From Nectonema munidae (lineage: Eukaryota > Nematomorpha > Nectonematoida > Nectonematidae): 64,000 nt of DNA. Of this stretch, positions 1-12,530 are shown piece by piece (the stretch's first letter is position 1; each line of letters begins with the position of its first letter). Made by a program: the position numbers and the translations under genes. The notes beneath the pieces were generated by a model. The model saw only the letters and a list, made by a program, of their open reading frames with translations, did not search any database and was not told the origin of the DNA. The stretch covers positions 498,080 through 562,079 of the forward strand of contig JAUIRK010000070.1 in the NCBI GenBank assembly GCA_030549495.1, in the 5' to 3' direction.

Positions 1-3000
1 ATCTCAAGCCAAGTACTCAATCCGCATTTTCGGATATAGGACATTTGTGCATTCGGGTACAAGCTACTCACGAGGCCTAGCAATGGGTGTGCAAGAGGGG
101 TTAAAGGTTTCCAGCTTCACAATAAGTGACTCTGGGGACTCAATGGCTTTGAAGCTTGATCTTGGTAGAGCTGGACATTTAGTTGTGTTGGGTTGTTACA
201 ACCGGCCTAGTAACCCTCTGTTGGATTACGAATTTATCGAAAGATATTTTCGCTCTTCCGATAAGGTGCTACTACTAGGTGACCTAAACGACCACATTAG
301 ACTGTTTAGTGAAACCAATAGCTTGACTGGCACCGACTTACTCAGGTTGGTAGAGGATTCGTAAGCGTTTATCGTTAACGATCCAACACCAACTCGTGAT
401 AAGAATGTGTTAGACCTTGTAATCATCTATTTTCATTTAAGACCACTTCTAGCCTCAATAGTGGTTATCCAGGTTTGCTGCGTATCTGACCACAATTCCT
501 TGTTGGTCACAATTTCTTTAGGTCCACAATTCACGGCTGACAAGGGGAATTTAGTGAAGAGGTGGGTCTTCAGCCAAGCCAACTAGGATAGGTTTAGGTC
601 GCTACTAAATGATTCCGCCCCGCGGGTCATGAGGTGAATAGGAGTAAAACCCCCTGAGGAACTTGCGGAGTGTGTCAACGATGCTATTCTCTCTGCGGCA
701 CGAGAGGCAATTCCCTTGAAGAGGGTTAGAAAATACGAAAATCCAATTCTGAATAATGTCCTATTACTCATCAAGGAAAAACCAGCTCTCTAGAGAAAAT
801 AGATTCACACTAGGGACGCCGAGACAAAAAATCTCATCAATCGATTACCAAAACTCATTAGGAAAAAGCTCAGCGAAACCACATCTAGGAAAGTTACAAG
901 CATCACAAAAGCCTCTAACCCGCTACAGGGCTCTTCGAAGTTCGTTAGAGGGCTGAAGTCTGGCTGCAAAGGTCCAACATCGGTCACTTGGAATAACCGA
1001 ACAGCCATTGAGGCGGAAGATAAATGTGCACAGCTTGCTGATTATTACGAAGATGTGTATAGGACAAATCGAGGTCCAAAACATTTTAATTCTGAAATTG
1101 AGTTTTTTAGGCGTTTACCTGCGACGAACGACACTAACTTCACCCTAGAGGACTGGTTCAAATCATTAAAAAGCTTAAAGCTAGGAAAGCGGCGGGATGG
1201 GATGAAGTTAGTAACCTATTCATAAAGAATTTTCCCCCTAGGTTTAGGGACGTCTTGCTGGCAATGTATGACTCTTTTATAAATGATGGGTTTTACCCAG
1301 ACTCCTATAAAAGGGCTAAACTTATTTGTGTGCCAAAGGCTGGCAAGAAGAGCGGCAAACCCAGTCACCTACGGCCTATCAGTCTTTTTGATACAGTCTG
1401 GCATGATGGTTTGTTGTTCAAACTTAGTAGCATGTTGGTGCCATCATGCATCTTCAAGGTAGTTCACAGTTTTCTTTCTCAACGCTCATTCCAGATAAAT
1501 AACAAATTTGAGAATAAGCCTAGGCCGCGGGATCCCCCAAGGTTCACCTCTAAGCCCTCTTCTGTTTAACATCTACATATCTGATATTAGGGACTCTTTC
1601 AATAAGTCAATCTATGCTAGGATAATCACTTTCGCAGACGACATATGTGTATATTACTCCGCTAAGCGTGTTCCGCGTATTTGCAAACACCTTACGGACG
1701 TAAATACCATATTAGGGGGGTATTTCACTGGATGGAACCTTAAGGTGAATTACTTTAAATGCAAGTTACATCATCTTTGGCGCTAATTGTCCCAAAAATA
1801 ACCCGCCAACTATAGGGAATATTCACTGAGTTCGCCATCTAAAATATCTAGGAATCAATTGGGATGCAGGATTTAGTTTTCATCGTGAAGCTCACGAAAA
1901 GATAAAAAAAAAAAAGGAGAAGGATCTAGCGCTATATGGATGTCTTAAAGACCTCGTGGTCAATTCCACGGTGGTAGGCAAGGTCATTAAAAAATGCCGA
2001 AATTGACTTATGGAAACTCCATTTTGGGATTCCTTCCCTCAACTTGGACTAACAAAATAGACAACCTCGTGTACAAACTTTTTAGAACTGTTTATGGCAA
2101 TCCTTTCACTATTGCTCATAGCCTTCCTTTTCTTGGTTCCAGAAAAGGTTGGAGAAATTAAATAAAAAGTTTATTGAAAAACTAAAGACACACAAGCATT
2201 GCCCACAATTATGCCAAGCTTAGGACAGGCTGAAGCGTTCTTGGGGGTATATGCTAAAAAAAGAGAAAAGTTATCCTAGGTGACTACCCATATACAATAG
2301 CCACGAATCAATAGGGAATTCTGCGTTCTGCGATATAGTTCTGTTTTTTCTGAGTGCTAGGTCCTCCTACTTAAATTTAGGATTGGCACAAGGTATAAGT
2401 CCCAAAACAGTTCCATGTTACGAGCTAGGTTAGGCATAGTCGGTAATTTGGCCTCTGTAGGAGTCTGCTTGTAGGACCGCCTATACATTCCAATTTTAAA
2501 ACATATATCCTAGGGACAACATATATATACATTATATATGGGATGAAGTCAAATTCCAGGGGTAGATTGTTCTAACCTAGCATGCCCTAAATTATGTATA
2601 CCTTTCTTAACCGTTATAACATGTATCAAATATTATTTATTAATAATATATAAAATATTGCATGCCTTCTAACGCTTCTATTTTTGTAGCATATACCTTT
2701 TATAATCATATTCTTTTATTTAGGAACAAGCTACATTCCGTGGTGCCGGTTTTTTACCCTGGTTTTCTTCCTCCGAAGAATTCAAAGATTTTTACTGTTA
2801 GGTAGTGCTCTAGCGACCCGATTCTACGTGGTTAGTAATCAAGCTATCACTAGACAATAAGATTGTTTCCCAAATTGGGAGCGTTCGCGTTTGGATTGTA
2901 TCGTTCACTCAGCTGTATTTATATATTGTAACATACATTCTTGTAAAATAATATATATAACAAGGTATAGCTATGCAGTAACAAGGGCCGGTAGGCGTTT

Positions 3001-3112
3001 AGTGGAATGGAGAGTGTAGGTAGACCTGGACTCAGCATTCTGGGCGGGCCACGATATCCGAAAGGATGGGTGCGAAAGCCACAAACAACTTAATTAATTA
3101 ATTAATTAAAAA
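1..3112 (+). mobile_element. Jockey/I-like non-LTR retrotransposon (LINE), 5' truncated and decayed
   Basis: The window opens inside a LINE. Residues read from 47-430 match the apurinic-type endonuclease, with a GDLND core (GDFN-type motif) near 280-297 and a YNRPSN stretch before it. The reverse transcriptase follows: RPISL near 1373, FDTVWHDGL (motif A, FD) near 1387-1413, RGIPQGSPLSPLLFN (motif B) near 1526-1570 and FADD (catalytic motif C) near 1632-1643. The reading frame shifts several times and stops interrupt it. Sequence between RPISL and motif A is missing, so this copy is dead. After about 1790 only short C-terminal fragments can be read (for example a YGNSILGFLPSTW stretch near 2005-2050). 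The likely 3' end is a short TTAA-repeat tail at 3090-3112. Jockey/I-like is my best clade guess; no RNase H domain was seen. Confidence 0.8.
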
Positions 3113-3130
3113 AAGAAACTTTCAGTGCGG

Positions 3131-3206
3131 TACTATGAGGAAAGTAGGCTTGATGTAGGATCGAACCCAAAATACTAATTTATCGAAACCAAACTTACTC
3201 ACGCCC
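3131..3206 (-). repeat. tRNA-derived SINE, partial copy 1
   Basis: Reverse-strand copy of a short interspersed repeat that occurs at least four times in the window (10600, 15880, 31165). It starts with GGCGTGAGTAAG-like sequence, carries a B-box-like GGTTCGATCC and continues into ACATCAAGCCTACTTTCCTC. This copy lacks the 3' part present in the others. The tRNA-like internal promoter boxes suggest RNA polymerase III origin; that is inferred. Confidence 0.6.
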
Positions 3207-3210
3207 ATAA

Positions 3211-4710
3211 ACTTGCTCAGCTCTTCTAGTTCGGTTCACGCTGAAGATTAGAATCAATTGAATATTTTAATTCTCATAAAAAAAATAATTTAAGAATTAG
3301 ATGAGGAAGGTGAAAGTTTTTAAGAAGCCCAGACTTACTTCCACTTTGAAAGGGACAGAAGCTAAGGTAAAAATTTAGGATTCAGAAAAAATTGTTTACT
3401 TACTTTGAAAACAGAGAGCAAGTTGACTGAGGTTAGCGACTTTTCAATAAGACACAGCACTATCATTGTGCAAACAAAATTTGTATTTACCAAGGCAAAC
3501 TTCTTCTCATGAGATGCAAAAAAGATGTAGATGACAACATTCGCATTGGTTACACCAAAGTCTAAACATGTAGAGCGCCTGAAAAGCAACAAATGATAGA
3601 GAGATAGTTGGAGTTGGATTTTTGCTTTTCAAAATCAAATGGTGGTATATCTATCAGTGATGAAAATCAGGAGATGGAAGAAGAGGTTGGATGCTTTTTT
3701 GGAAAGAAATCATCATATTCTGTGATAGGCAGCAGTGAGTGAGGAGTAAGCAGTGTTTATAAAAATAAAAGTGCTTATGCCGTATAAACTTCATACTTTC
3801 GTGATTAATCACACACACGCACACTCACACAGATATACTTAATATCTATAACCAGAAAAAGTGCTACTCTTGCATAATTTATACACAAAAAAGTAAGTGG
3901 AAGAAGGAGAAGGAGAGAAGAAACTCATTTAAAAGATGGGAAGAAAATTTGCTGTGCTTTTTATTAAAAAGTGAAATTATTGCGTTATGATTAATTTAGT
4001 AGTGTCATCATCATCTTTCAATCTGTAATGCAAAAAATGAGTTAAAAATTTAACATGTTTATATATATATATATATGTATACGTATATCGATAGCTTGGC
4101 AAAGCTTCGGAGGCATTTTATATGCTTCAGTAGCAAAAGCCACTATATATACTCAAATGCAAAAAAATTTAAAGAGCATATATGCATGTTGGTTTGTATA
4201 TTTAAGTTTCTACCTCCGTTGAAAGGTATTTCTTGATTGATGCCTCCAATATTCTAATCTTTCCAATGATACGTATATAAATAAATATATATACCTTAGG
4301 AGATCTTAGTTAGGATTGGTAATAGGACTTGATATCATTGGCGGATAAAGAGGGGGGCCACCTGAGCCTAGGCCCCCCTATGAAGAATGGCTTTAGAAAT
4401 TCCCCTTACTGATTTTCCTCTTTCCGAAAGCATCAAGACTTGTATGGTAGTGGATTACGTTAACATCATAGCAGGAATGAAAAATTTAGTTAATACGAAA
4501 TTTGATATGAAATATCATGGTCAGTTTACCGAGATATCGAATTGAGAAGCCTAAAACTGCCGAAAGTAACATTACAGAAAGCATCAATGTGAAGTTTTAT
4601 ATTATTGACCTACCTAAATCATTTTTATTGTGAGAATATTCTAAACCACAAAATTTTAAATACAACATTAAATTCAATAAATTTTACTATAAAAATTAGT
4701 AAGCTTTAAA
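3211..4710. other. AT-rich stretch without recognised genes
   Basis: No coding region is convincing. There is a short TA microsatellite near 4060-4085. Near 4338-4378 lies a G-run/C-run palindromic segment (GGCGGATAAAGAGGGGGGCC and a matching C-rich partner) of the kind found at DNA-transposon ends, but no partner terminus was found. Confidence 0.4.
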
Positions 4711-4713
4711 ATT

Positions 4714-4787
4714 GAGCCTCAATGGTTGTTAGGGTGTACCTCTCAGCTTAACAGTTGAAGGTCAGGGGTTCGATCCCCAAGGCTCCC
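4714..4787 (+). repeat. tRNA-like sequence, probable SINE head or degenerate tRNA
   Basis: A 74-base segment begins GAGCCTC and ends GGCTC, so five acceptor pairs (GAGCC/GGCTC) are possible. It holds a B-box-like GGGGTTCGATCCCC. The T stem is only partly paired in the canonical register and the anticodon arm is unclear, so a working tRNA is unlikely. Non-tRNA sequence continues directly downstream (to about 4870), as in a tRNA-derived SINE. It differs from the four-copy SINE family elsewhere in the window. Confidence 0.45.
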
Positions 4788-4879
4788 AACTCTAAAAACA
4801 AATTCACAAAAATTGTGATTAACCATCTTAAGAATAATGCGAGCATATAGCCTTACGCCTGAAAGTGCTTTGATATCTC

Positions 4880-5500
4880 CAACCAGCCAACCAAAGCTTT
4901 AAAATTTGAAAGTATTTAGATAAATTCAATTATCAACATTGATAAAGTTCAAAACTAAGGATCCAAAAGTATATATAGGCATCGACTAACTATTTTTATG
5001 ATGCAGTTTTTATTGTCAATAAAGTATAGGAATAATTTATTTAATTATTATTCATGTTTGTAGGCATAAAAAGAACAATATGCAAACATTTCCAGTTGAT
5101 TGCGTCTTCTTCTTTAAAACAAATAAAATTGGACTGGCTCCAGTAAAAACACAGCATTAAAATTTTGAGTGGTGTTCTTTCTAATTAAACTAAACAATGG
5201 AGGAAAGAAATAAGCTTTCAATTGATGGAAAATATTTAAAATCATAATACACTTTTTTCATGAATAGAACTGACAAATTTTCAAAAGTAATCATATTATT
5301 ATTTGATTAGTGCGTGTTTGTGTGTTTTAGGGATAGAAAATTTCAGAAAAAAGTAAAGTTTGATATAAAGATAGTTGGATTTCATATCCGTAAGATGATA
5401 TGCGTAAGTATTACTTATATATAGGGTAATGATCTATATAGGTGCTCAAAAAATTATAAATGATATTAATATGCTTCCAAGTGCTAAATTGTAAAATAAA
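4880..5500. other. AT-rich stretch, nothing recognised
   Basis: No open frame of note, no transposon motif and no repeat longer than simple AT-rich runs was seen. Confidence 0.35.
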
Positions 5501-5509
5501 TTAAAATAC

Positions 5510-6060
5510 GCGGGTTGTACAAATTTTCCCACTCCACACCCGCCCGGAATATAATTAGTTTGCACTTTTAAATGCTACTGTTTCTATACATTAAATTTTT
5601 ATGATTTTATTTTGCTTTTTCCGCAAGCAACACTTGTTGCCATAATAAATAAAACATTACGCGCAGCAACAGAGAGTGTAGGAAAATTCCGTCAATATAA
5701 AGTATTGTATAAATGTAATAAAAAATTGTCTTCATCTAAAAAACAAATCCAACTTTGATGATGTAAAAGTTATCTGTGTGTATGCGATATGATGTACACA
5801 CTTACTCATGTTACACTTTAATATAAACAGATATGAAGGATGAATATATATCCTATAAATTATACGAATTTTCAAGAATTAATTCGAAAATACCCGCAAT
5901 TTTATAAGTTATCCCGCAAAAACCCTCAGTACTAATATTAAACCGACTTCCTTTCTTCGCCCGGCTCCGCAGTAAGTTTTAAACAAATGACCCGCCCATG
6001 CAATTTATAAGCGGGTCCCGCAAAGCCACGCAAGTGGCCGCCCCGCGCAAGTCTCTAGTG
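5510..6060. repeat. CGGG-motif-rich transposon remnant (possible hAT end)
   Basis: Islands of CGGGT/CCCGC stand out in AT-rich DNA at 5510-5552 and 5890-6055. The right edge, read on the reverse strand, begins CACTAGAGACTTGCGCGGGG, which resembles hAT termini that start CAGTG and are followed by GC-rich sequence. No left terminus or target duplication was found, so the family call is tentative. Confidence 0.35.
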
Positions 6061-8879
6061 TCTATGACTGTGTCATTGCAAAAAGTATAGTGTTATTAAT
6101 CTTACAAAACAAGATATGTTACTATTTGGCAAAATTGAAATCCTAGCTGATTCGAAATGGAAATTAGATTATTCACAATTCATATTTCTTTATTGATAGT
6201 TTGAAGCGTATGTATTTATAAAATTTGTTCTACTAACATTCAAACACACTAAGCTTATGAGATTGTTATAAATGAACAAAAATGATAGTATAAAAGATAG
6301 TATAAAGATAGTATAGATAAGTGAGGCGTAGCATATTTTCTTCCTTTTTAACTAAAATACTTTAGTCTCTTCATCGTATTTCTAATATCAACATATTCTT
6401 TATGAGTAAGTTTAGTACATGACAGTGAAAAGTAATGTGTTCGTTTTTGAGGTCAAATGGGTTAGTTTGTTAGATACACAGTTGTAACGATTTAATTTTA
6501 TCCTTGCCAATCCACTCATTGTATCAATCATCTCGATATAAAATGATAAGATGCTCTATTTTGGAGCAATTTTCAAAGAATAATCTTGCATAATGCATAA
6601 AATTGGTTGCAAAGAGTGCCCCCGTGCTATACAAAACCAACTTGTTCAAGACCTTTCCATGGATGCATCCAGGAATATACCAAAAGCACAGGGAGAGCAA
6701 CTTGTTTTGATAAGAGGAAATCTTTTGTCATAACCAAAAAATGGAATACTTCTTGAAACAACTGTTAAAAATCTTAGATTAAAATTCGCCGCGCCCATAA
6801 TTATAAATTTTTACAAGCGCTAGTCACTTCTAATAAAATCGAACTTTAGTTTAAACATACTTCCTATTAGAATTACTCTTCTTCTTCCACCGATGTTAAG
6901 TTTTAATTTCCTTAGGTATACAGAAAGAAGGAAGTTAATATCTTTTTAAGTTGGCTTTAATCATTTTATAAATCTTTCCATACAAATGATCTCTTCAAGA
7001 ACTCAGCAAGAGGCATGTCAAAAACATTTCCTCACATAAAAGAAAAAATTTATAAAACAAGTAAAATATTCAATGAGAAATCATATTTTAAAAATCGCCC
7101 ATTTTGATCGATATATCATTTTTTCTTACATATCATTTTGTTGAGTATTTACACCTTGCTAAAAATAAGCTATGGCCAAAAAGCTCTCACTTTTGAAAAG
7201 ATTTATAAACTGCTGAGATGTTCAATGTATGGTCCTTATGGATATGAATTGAGATTTTACTAATAATAATAATTATGTATAAGAAATTAAAAGTTATATG
7301 GAACTTTGTCCAAGAAAAATAACCCTTTCTAATTAGTTTAAGGATTATGAATTTCAATCCCTCAATAAATATATTTTCCATGGCAAATTTTACATATTCG
7401 TTCAGAATATAATTCTTGAAAACTGATTCCGATGTATTGTTGGGTATAAAATCATTTGCATTATGTGTTCCTGTTTAAAAAATTTGAGTTACGCCAGCCC
7501 TTTGTTAAATCTATGGCTTTGGGCCGTTGCCATTCAGTAAATTCAGGGGGTTGCCAATTGAAACATTGTGATATCAAAACCCGTTGCACGACTTGCAAAG
7601 TTCTCCTTTACTTCGTAGCCAAGTTTTCATTCTTCGTATTTGGGGCGGCGTATCTCGGATTCTTGAAAGAGTTTTGCGTTTAACAAGGAGTTAAATCACT
7701 CGTAAAGGATAAGTTTGTCTCCACAAAACTTTCCACCAGGTTGTGTTTGTGTATGTGTGTGTCCACCGTGCTTTGTCTGAATCCAAGTGTTTTGTCGCGA
7801 CGTGAAAAAGATTTAATCCTTATTGTACTTATGCATACTTGGCAAGTTAGGCTGTGAAATGAAATATTATCTGCATACACTCACCTGTGTGAAGGGTAGC
7901 GCATATTGTACAAATCACAAATATATATCAGAGATGGAAAATGTGATAAACAAATTGAACAAAGGTGTTAGTTAACTAATAATATTAAAGAAGTTATTAT
8001 CTGCACAAGACAAGCCCTTACAAATTTGAAAAAGGCATGTGACTTCTAGTTCTGCGAGATCGAGGTTACGCTGGCGCCAAAAATATATCAACAATATATT
8101 ATATATTCATATATATATACAGAAGAATCATTGGAACAGAAGACTTATTCTTCGTATTTTTACTCATTTTCGAGAAGTTTGGCACACGTGAATAGAAAAA
8201 TTTTGAAACAGCAAAATTCTAGTGTTCACTTTTAGCAATATCCATAAAACACATTGGCGATTTTTATAAAAATAATAAAAACTAACAAAAACGGAGGTCT
8301 CGAAACTTTTGGGAAATATAAGTTGTGAGAAGTGTAACGTAGTTTTGGATGTCTCACTTTCTTATATGTTTTGAGAAGTTATATATCATGACTTTTGTCT
8401 TAAAAGTATATTCTAAATAATATTTAATTGATATTAAATTAAACAGTTTTTTTGATTAAACTAAGTGTTCATCAATCGGACAAAATAACGTGTGACTTCA
8501 ATATATGTATATAATAAGAGGCAGTGCGATTAAACTTAATTTATATATCACTAAGCTATAAGTGTCAAACGAGGATATCAAAAATGTGATAATAAAAAGG
8601 AATTGGAGAAATCATGAATATATGAAGATTCGATTCATTATTTCGAAATGAACAAAATAAGAAAAAAGAAGTAAGGAAGAACGAAATCAGCAGTGATCGA
8701 TGAAGCTTGTAAAGAATTTGTTTGAGCAGGAAGAGATATAAACGTGATTAGAATATCGGAAATTTATCAGAGATAAGAAAATATAAGCTTGTGAGGATCG
8801 CATCGTGTGAAAAGAATGAAAATGCGAATTAATCAATGGTTAGTCGGAGTTTACTTCAAGGTTAGTAAGGACTTTGATA
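6061..8879. other. AT-rich stretch without recognised genes
   Basis: Short open frames occur (for example 7456-7683 +) but have no recognisable motif. A small tandem of GATAGTATAAA units lies near 6285-6325. Nothing else can be supported. Confidence 0.35.
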
Positions 8880-9320
8880 AATCAAAGGTATAAATCATAT
8901 CTTTCCAATAAAAATCAAGGCGGTTTTTGAAGATTTGCAAAAAGGGGGAATCAACGACATTAGGGGGATTGTTCCAGTCTTTTATATCCTAATCAAAAAT
9001 GAGGCCTTGAGAAAACGTTTTGTGCATCTCGTTTTCATATATTTTTTTCCATGGTTTCTTGAATTTCTCAGAAAAAAAAGCAGGTAAAATAGTAGAGTTT
9101 ACGTCCATGCATTTGTTGATACCGTGATGCTAAAGATGGCAAAGATAATGTATGCAGTCTTTCCTTATAATCTTTATTTTTCAAGTCCCTTTATTTTTTG
9201 GTTATAAATCTTTGCATTTTTTCTAAATATTTCATATCTTTTGTACGCGTTGGATGGGATATAACGTTACCATATTCAAGACAGGGAGTTATATAATGGT
9301 AGTGCCCATTCCAGTATCGA
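8880..9320 (-). mobile_element. CR1/L2-like LINE, C-terminal reverse transcriptase remnant
   Basis: Read on the reverse strand from about 9310, the translation gives LEYGNVISHP, then KERLHTLSLPSLASRY, and near the 3' side WNNPPNVVDSPFLQIFKNRL. These match the conserved post-catalytic region and C-terminus of CR1/L2-type polymerases (LEYGNVIW..., ERL..L.LPSL..R, WN.LP..VV...FK..LD). At least two frame changes separate the pieces. The catalytic core is absent, as expected for a 5'-truncated insertion. Confidence 0.65.
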
Positions 9321-9329
9321 ATACAGTGA

Positions 9330-10596
9330 AGTGTCTAAAGACTTGAAAATATATTGAATAACCCTTTGAAAAATGAGGCTTGAAATATCTTTTGAAAATG
9401 TTTAATTATTAACAATATAGTAATTTTGTGGGATGTTTCATGTAACAGTCAAATTTATCATCATTCTTCATACATTTTCCAACCTCAGATCATCTTTTTA
9501 CCGAAAAAAAGGAATTCAAAATTAAAATAGTGTGATCATTTATTCAAAATAATTAACAAAATATATTTTGTCCGATTTCGTATTTTTACATTTTTGGATG
9601 GTTGATAATAATAATTGCTTTGAAAGTGTTTCTTTATGTATAATATGCAACGGGGAGAGTTGTTAATGCGACTACAGCCAATTAGTAAAATGACCAATTA
9701 AGAGAATTTCTTTGAGAGCGAATTAACAACCCCCATAAGCTAAAAGTGTAATTTTTAGGGTGAGTTGCTGATTTGAACACACAAACTTTTACCGTATAAA
9801 CTTCAGACATTTGGGCAGTCAAATAAAGCATAAATAAATTTAAAGCGTTTCCTCTCTTGCCTAATTTGGCGAAGTGAAGAAAAGACATTTCTTTTTCAAA
9901 AATTTTAAGACATATCTTATCCGTTTTTTAATGTCTCGCGTAGCTCATTCTCTCAGAACTCATATAGTTATAAGCGGGTATTATCAACGTAGAACTTTTT
10001 GGAATACCATTATTCTTACAAAATCTTCCCTTAATTGTCTCCATTTTTCAAAATCATTATTGAATAATCCAAAAAACACTTAAATACTTCATAATGATCA
10101 CTCTCATTTTATTCAAGACAAGGGCAATTTGTTTAAAAAATAAGGTTTAGCACCTTCTTGAATGTGAGCATCTACAAAATAAAGCCAAATACGCGCAACT
10201 TTCCCACGCAATGTTCATTCTTCCTTTTAGACATCTTTTTTCCTTTGATCTAAATATGAATTTTACTACTCGCGTAGCACTATAGTCCCTATTTCTTGAC
10301 TATCGTATAAATTAGTCAAGCTATAGCCTTTAATCTCTTGCTCCTTCCCTTGTAAGCGTATATATGACGTAGGAATTTTTCATCTATTCTTTTATGGCTT
10401 TTGCGCGTATACTAAACCAACACTTCTTGGCCATAGTGTATTAAATTAATATTTTATAGGATAAGCTACTCGCTACCTCCTATACTTTATTACTTTGAGT
10501 TTGATCCCTTTGAAAAGGAATTATGTGCAATTTGAGGGGTTCAAGCACAAAGAACTTCAGTAAACATTATACCAATGCATATTACACCAGAGCATT
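9330..10596. other. Unassigned AT-rich stretch
   Basis: No recognisable protein, RNA gene or transposon terminus was found. Short frames at 9682-9888 (-) and 9874-10083 (+) overlap and lack known motifs. Confidence 0.35.
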
Positions 10597-10745
10597 AGGG
10601 GCGTGAGTAAGATTGGTTAGTTACTGGGTTTCGATAAATCAAAGTCTTGGGTTCGATCCCACATCAAGCCTATTTTCCCCATAGTTGGATACAAACGGCG
10701 CAATTGTGCCTTCTCGATGAAAACACCATAAGATACATATATACC
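10597..10745 (+). repeat. tRNA-derived SINE, copy 2
   Basis: Same family as the copies at 3131, 15880 and 31165. In order: GGCGTGAGTAAG, TTGGTTAG (A-box-like), TCGATAAATCAAAGTC, the B-box-like GGTTCGATCCC, ATCAAGCCTA, then GCGCAATTGTGCCTTCTCGATGAAAA. The palindromic GCGCAATTGTGCC motif near the 3' end is shared by copies 2, 3 and 4. Confidence 0.7.
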
Positions 10746-10749
10746 TTTT

Positions 10750-11107
10750 TACTTTTGTAATCATATTTCAACTAAATATTAGCATGTTTTGTTCTTTTCA
10801 ATAATACGTTTCTGATCATATAGGTAACATGAATATCACATTTTACACAAGACCTAGCTTATTTCGCCGTATTAATTTTTTTTGCTTGAAAAAAAAATTT
10901 CCATTTGTAGTTAGCTATTTTTGGTTAGTTGTTATAAATGGAAAAAAAAATTTAATTAAAAAAATTGTCAAACTCCACTATCTCTAACTAATTACATATA
11001 TTTATTGCTTAAGTTTTCTTTTTTTTTGTTAAATATATTTTATGCCTCGTTTTAAGCAAAGTGTCCAAGTCCGTTTGATTCGCTTCACGATGCTTGATTG
11101 ACAATTT
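10750..11107. other. AT-rich stretch with a small inverted repeat
   Basis: An imperfect palindrome at 10889-10952 has arms of about 16 bases (AAAAATTTCCATTT and its complement), which could form a short hairpin. No genes seen. Confidence 0.4.
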
Positions 11108-11437
11108 TAAATAAGGAAATATAAAGTAAAACTTTCATTCCATAATCAATTTTTGTCAATATTAATTTTCCACCACTCTGGCCTTCTTTAGATAAACACA
11201 ACCGTTAAATGCAAAGAGTATAACACAGGCAACAGAGGAAACTTAAGTCATTGTAAAAAAAGTTAAATTGATGTGATATTAAGTAATCGACCAAATATGG
11301 TAAAAATTATCTCTCTGTTCGTTGTTACTTTTTGCATTTAACAGATATGTTTATCTGAAGAAAAACAGAGTGGATAAAAATTAATATTGACAAAAGTTGA
11401 TTAGAATAAAAGTTTTGCTTATTATATTCCCATTTAC
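11108..11437. repeat. Foldback (inverted-repeat) element, about 330 bp
   Basis: Left arm 11108-11240 and right arm 11311-11437 are reverse complements at roughly 85% by eye. Shared landmarks are TTTTGTCAATATTAATTTT, CACTCTG, AGATAAACA and GTTAAATGCAAA, in the same order when one arm is reversed. The spacer is about 70 bases. No clear target duplication was identified. Most likely a MITE-like foldback transposon. Confidence 0.6.
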
Positions 11438-11664
11438 ATCTTTCAACTTTCATTCATGCCTTCTCAGCGACATTACCTTTGCAATGACAATTTCATTATT
11501 TCTAAAAAGGGATTAAATTTTAATTTTTAAGAAACTACAACACCTGCCCATTTGTTACATGGACCTCAGGATGACCAACTTTCTATCAGCATAACGAGCA
11601 GTGAATTATTTTCAACAGAATTGAATAGAATAATTGGATTCGTATATAAACCTATATTGAATCA

Positions 11665-12530
11665 TTTTTAAGCTTTTAATTAAGAGGAGACAAAAAATGT
11701 CTTGAAGGGATGATATTGCACATTTTTGATTAAATATACTGTTGAAATGGCCAAATAAGTTCAATAACAATTATCTCATTTTAGGATTTGAAATTGCCAA
11801 ATCAAATGAGAAGACTTTCAGGTTATACAGTTTCTTTTAAATTTTCAAAATAATTAAAAATAAACTATAGAAAAATGAAAAATAGAACCACCGTAACATT
11901 ATCTTTTATATTTGGTTCTAAATTTTTGATATTATTTTTTGTTTACGCAGAGGTTAAAATAAAGTTAAACGACACTTGTTTACTCCCCCCCCCCATCGCT
12001 ATTAGAACTAGCTATTTTTATCAAATGAAATTTTTAAACTTTTTTATTTTACTATTTAAAAATTTTTAATTAATTATTCATTAGTTAATTTTATACTTAT
12101 TAATGGTTTTAAAAATATATTAAAATATAATTTTTTTTTATATAATCTAGCTTTCTATATTCCAAGGCTAGTTAGTTCTAAAAGTGGTGGAGGGGAAGAA
12201 AATAAATGCCGAAAAACAATAAGTTTTTAACCACTGAATAGGCTAAAAATCGAACTAAAAATTTAGAATGAAATATAAATACAACAAACTTGATTTCTGA
12301 GTATTTATAGCTTTTATTTCAAGATTGATTTTTCAAGAGATTTTTTTTTAATTTTTTTTTCCAAAATTTAAAAGAAAACTTTATAACATAAAAGTCTTTA
12401 ATTATTTATTATCGTTGTCTCTATTTTGGCAATTTCAATTCCTTAAAACACAATGTAAAATTTGATCAAAAAATGCTATGCAATATCATCCCTTCAAAGC
12501 ATTTTTGTTTGCCCTTTATTCAAATTTAAA
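11665..12530. repeat. Large inverted-repeat element, about 860 bp
   Basis: Left arm 11665-12015 and right arm about 12160-12530 are imperfect reverse complements. Landmarks on the left are GAAGGGATGATATTGCA, TTGAAATTGCCAAA, TTTCTTTTAAATTTT, a C10 run and TAGAACTAGC. The right arm carries their complements in reverse order, ending at the poly-C/poly-G pair near 11984 and 12190. The arms run nearly to the centre, so the transcript would fold as one long hairpin. No coding capacity. Family unknown. Confidence 0.55.

Noticed and set aside
4714-4787. Functional tRNA gene
   Set aside because: The anticodon arm does not fold and the T stem is mismatched in the canonical register; repeat sequence continues downstream.
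7456-7683. 75-residue open frame on the + strand
   Set aside because: No motif, no family resemblance and no codon-like composition against the background; likely chance.
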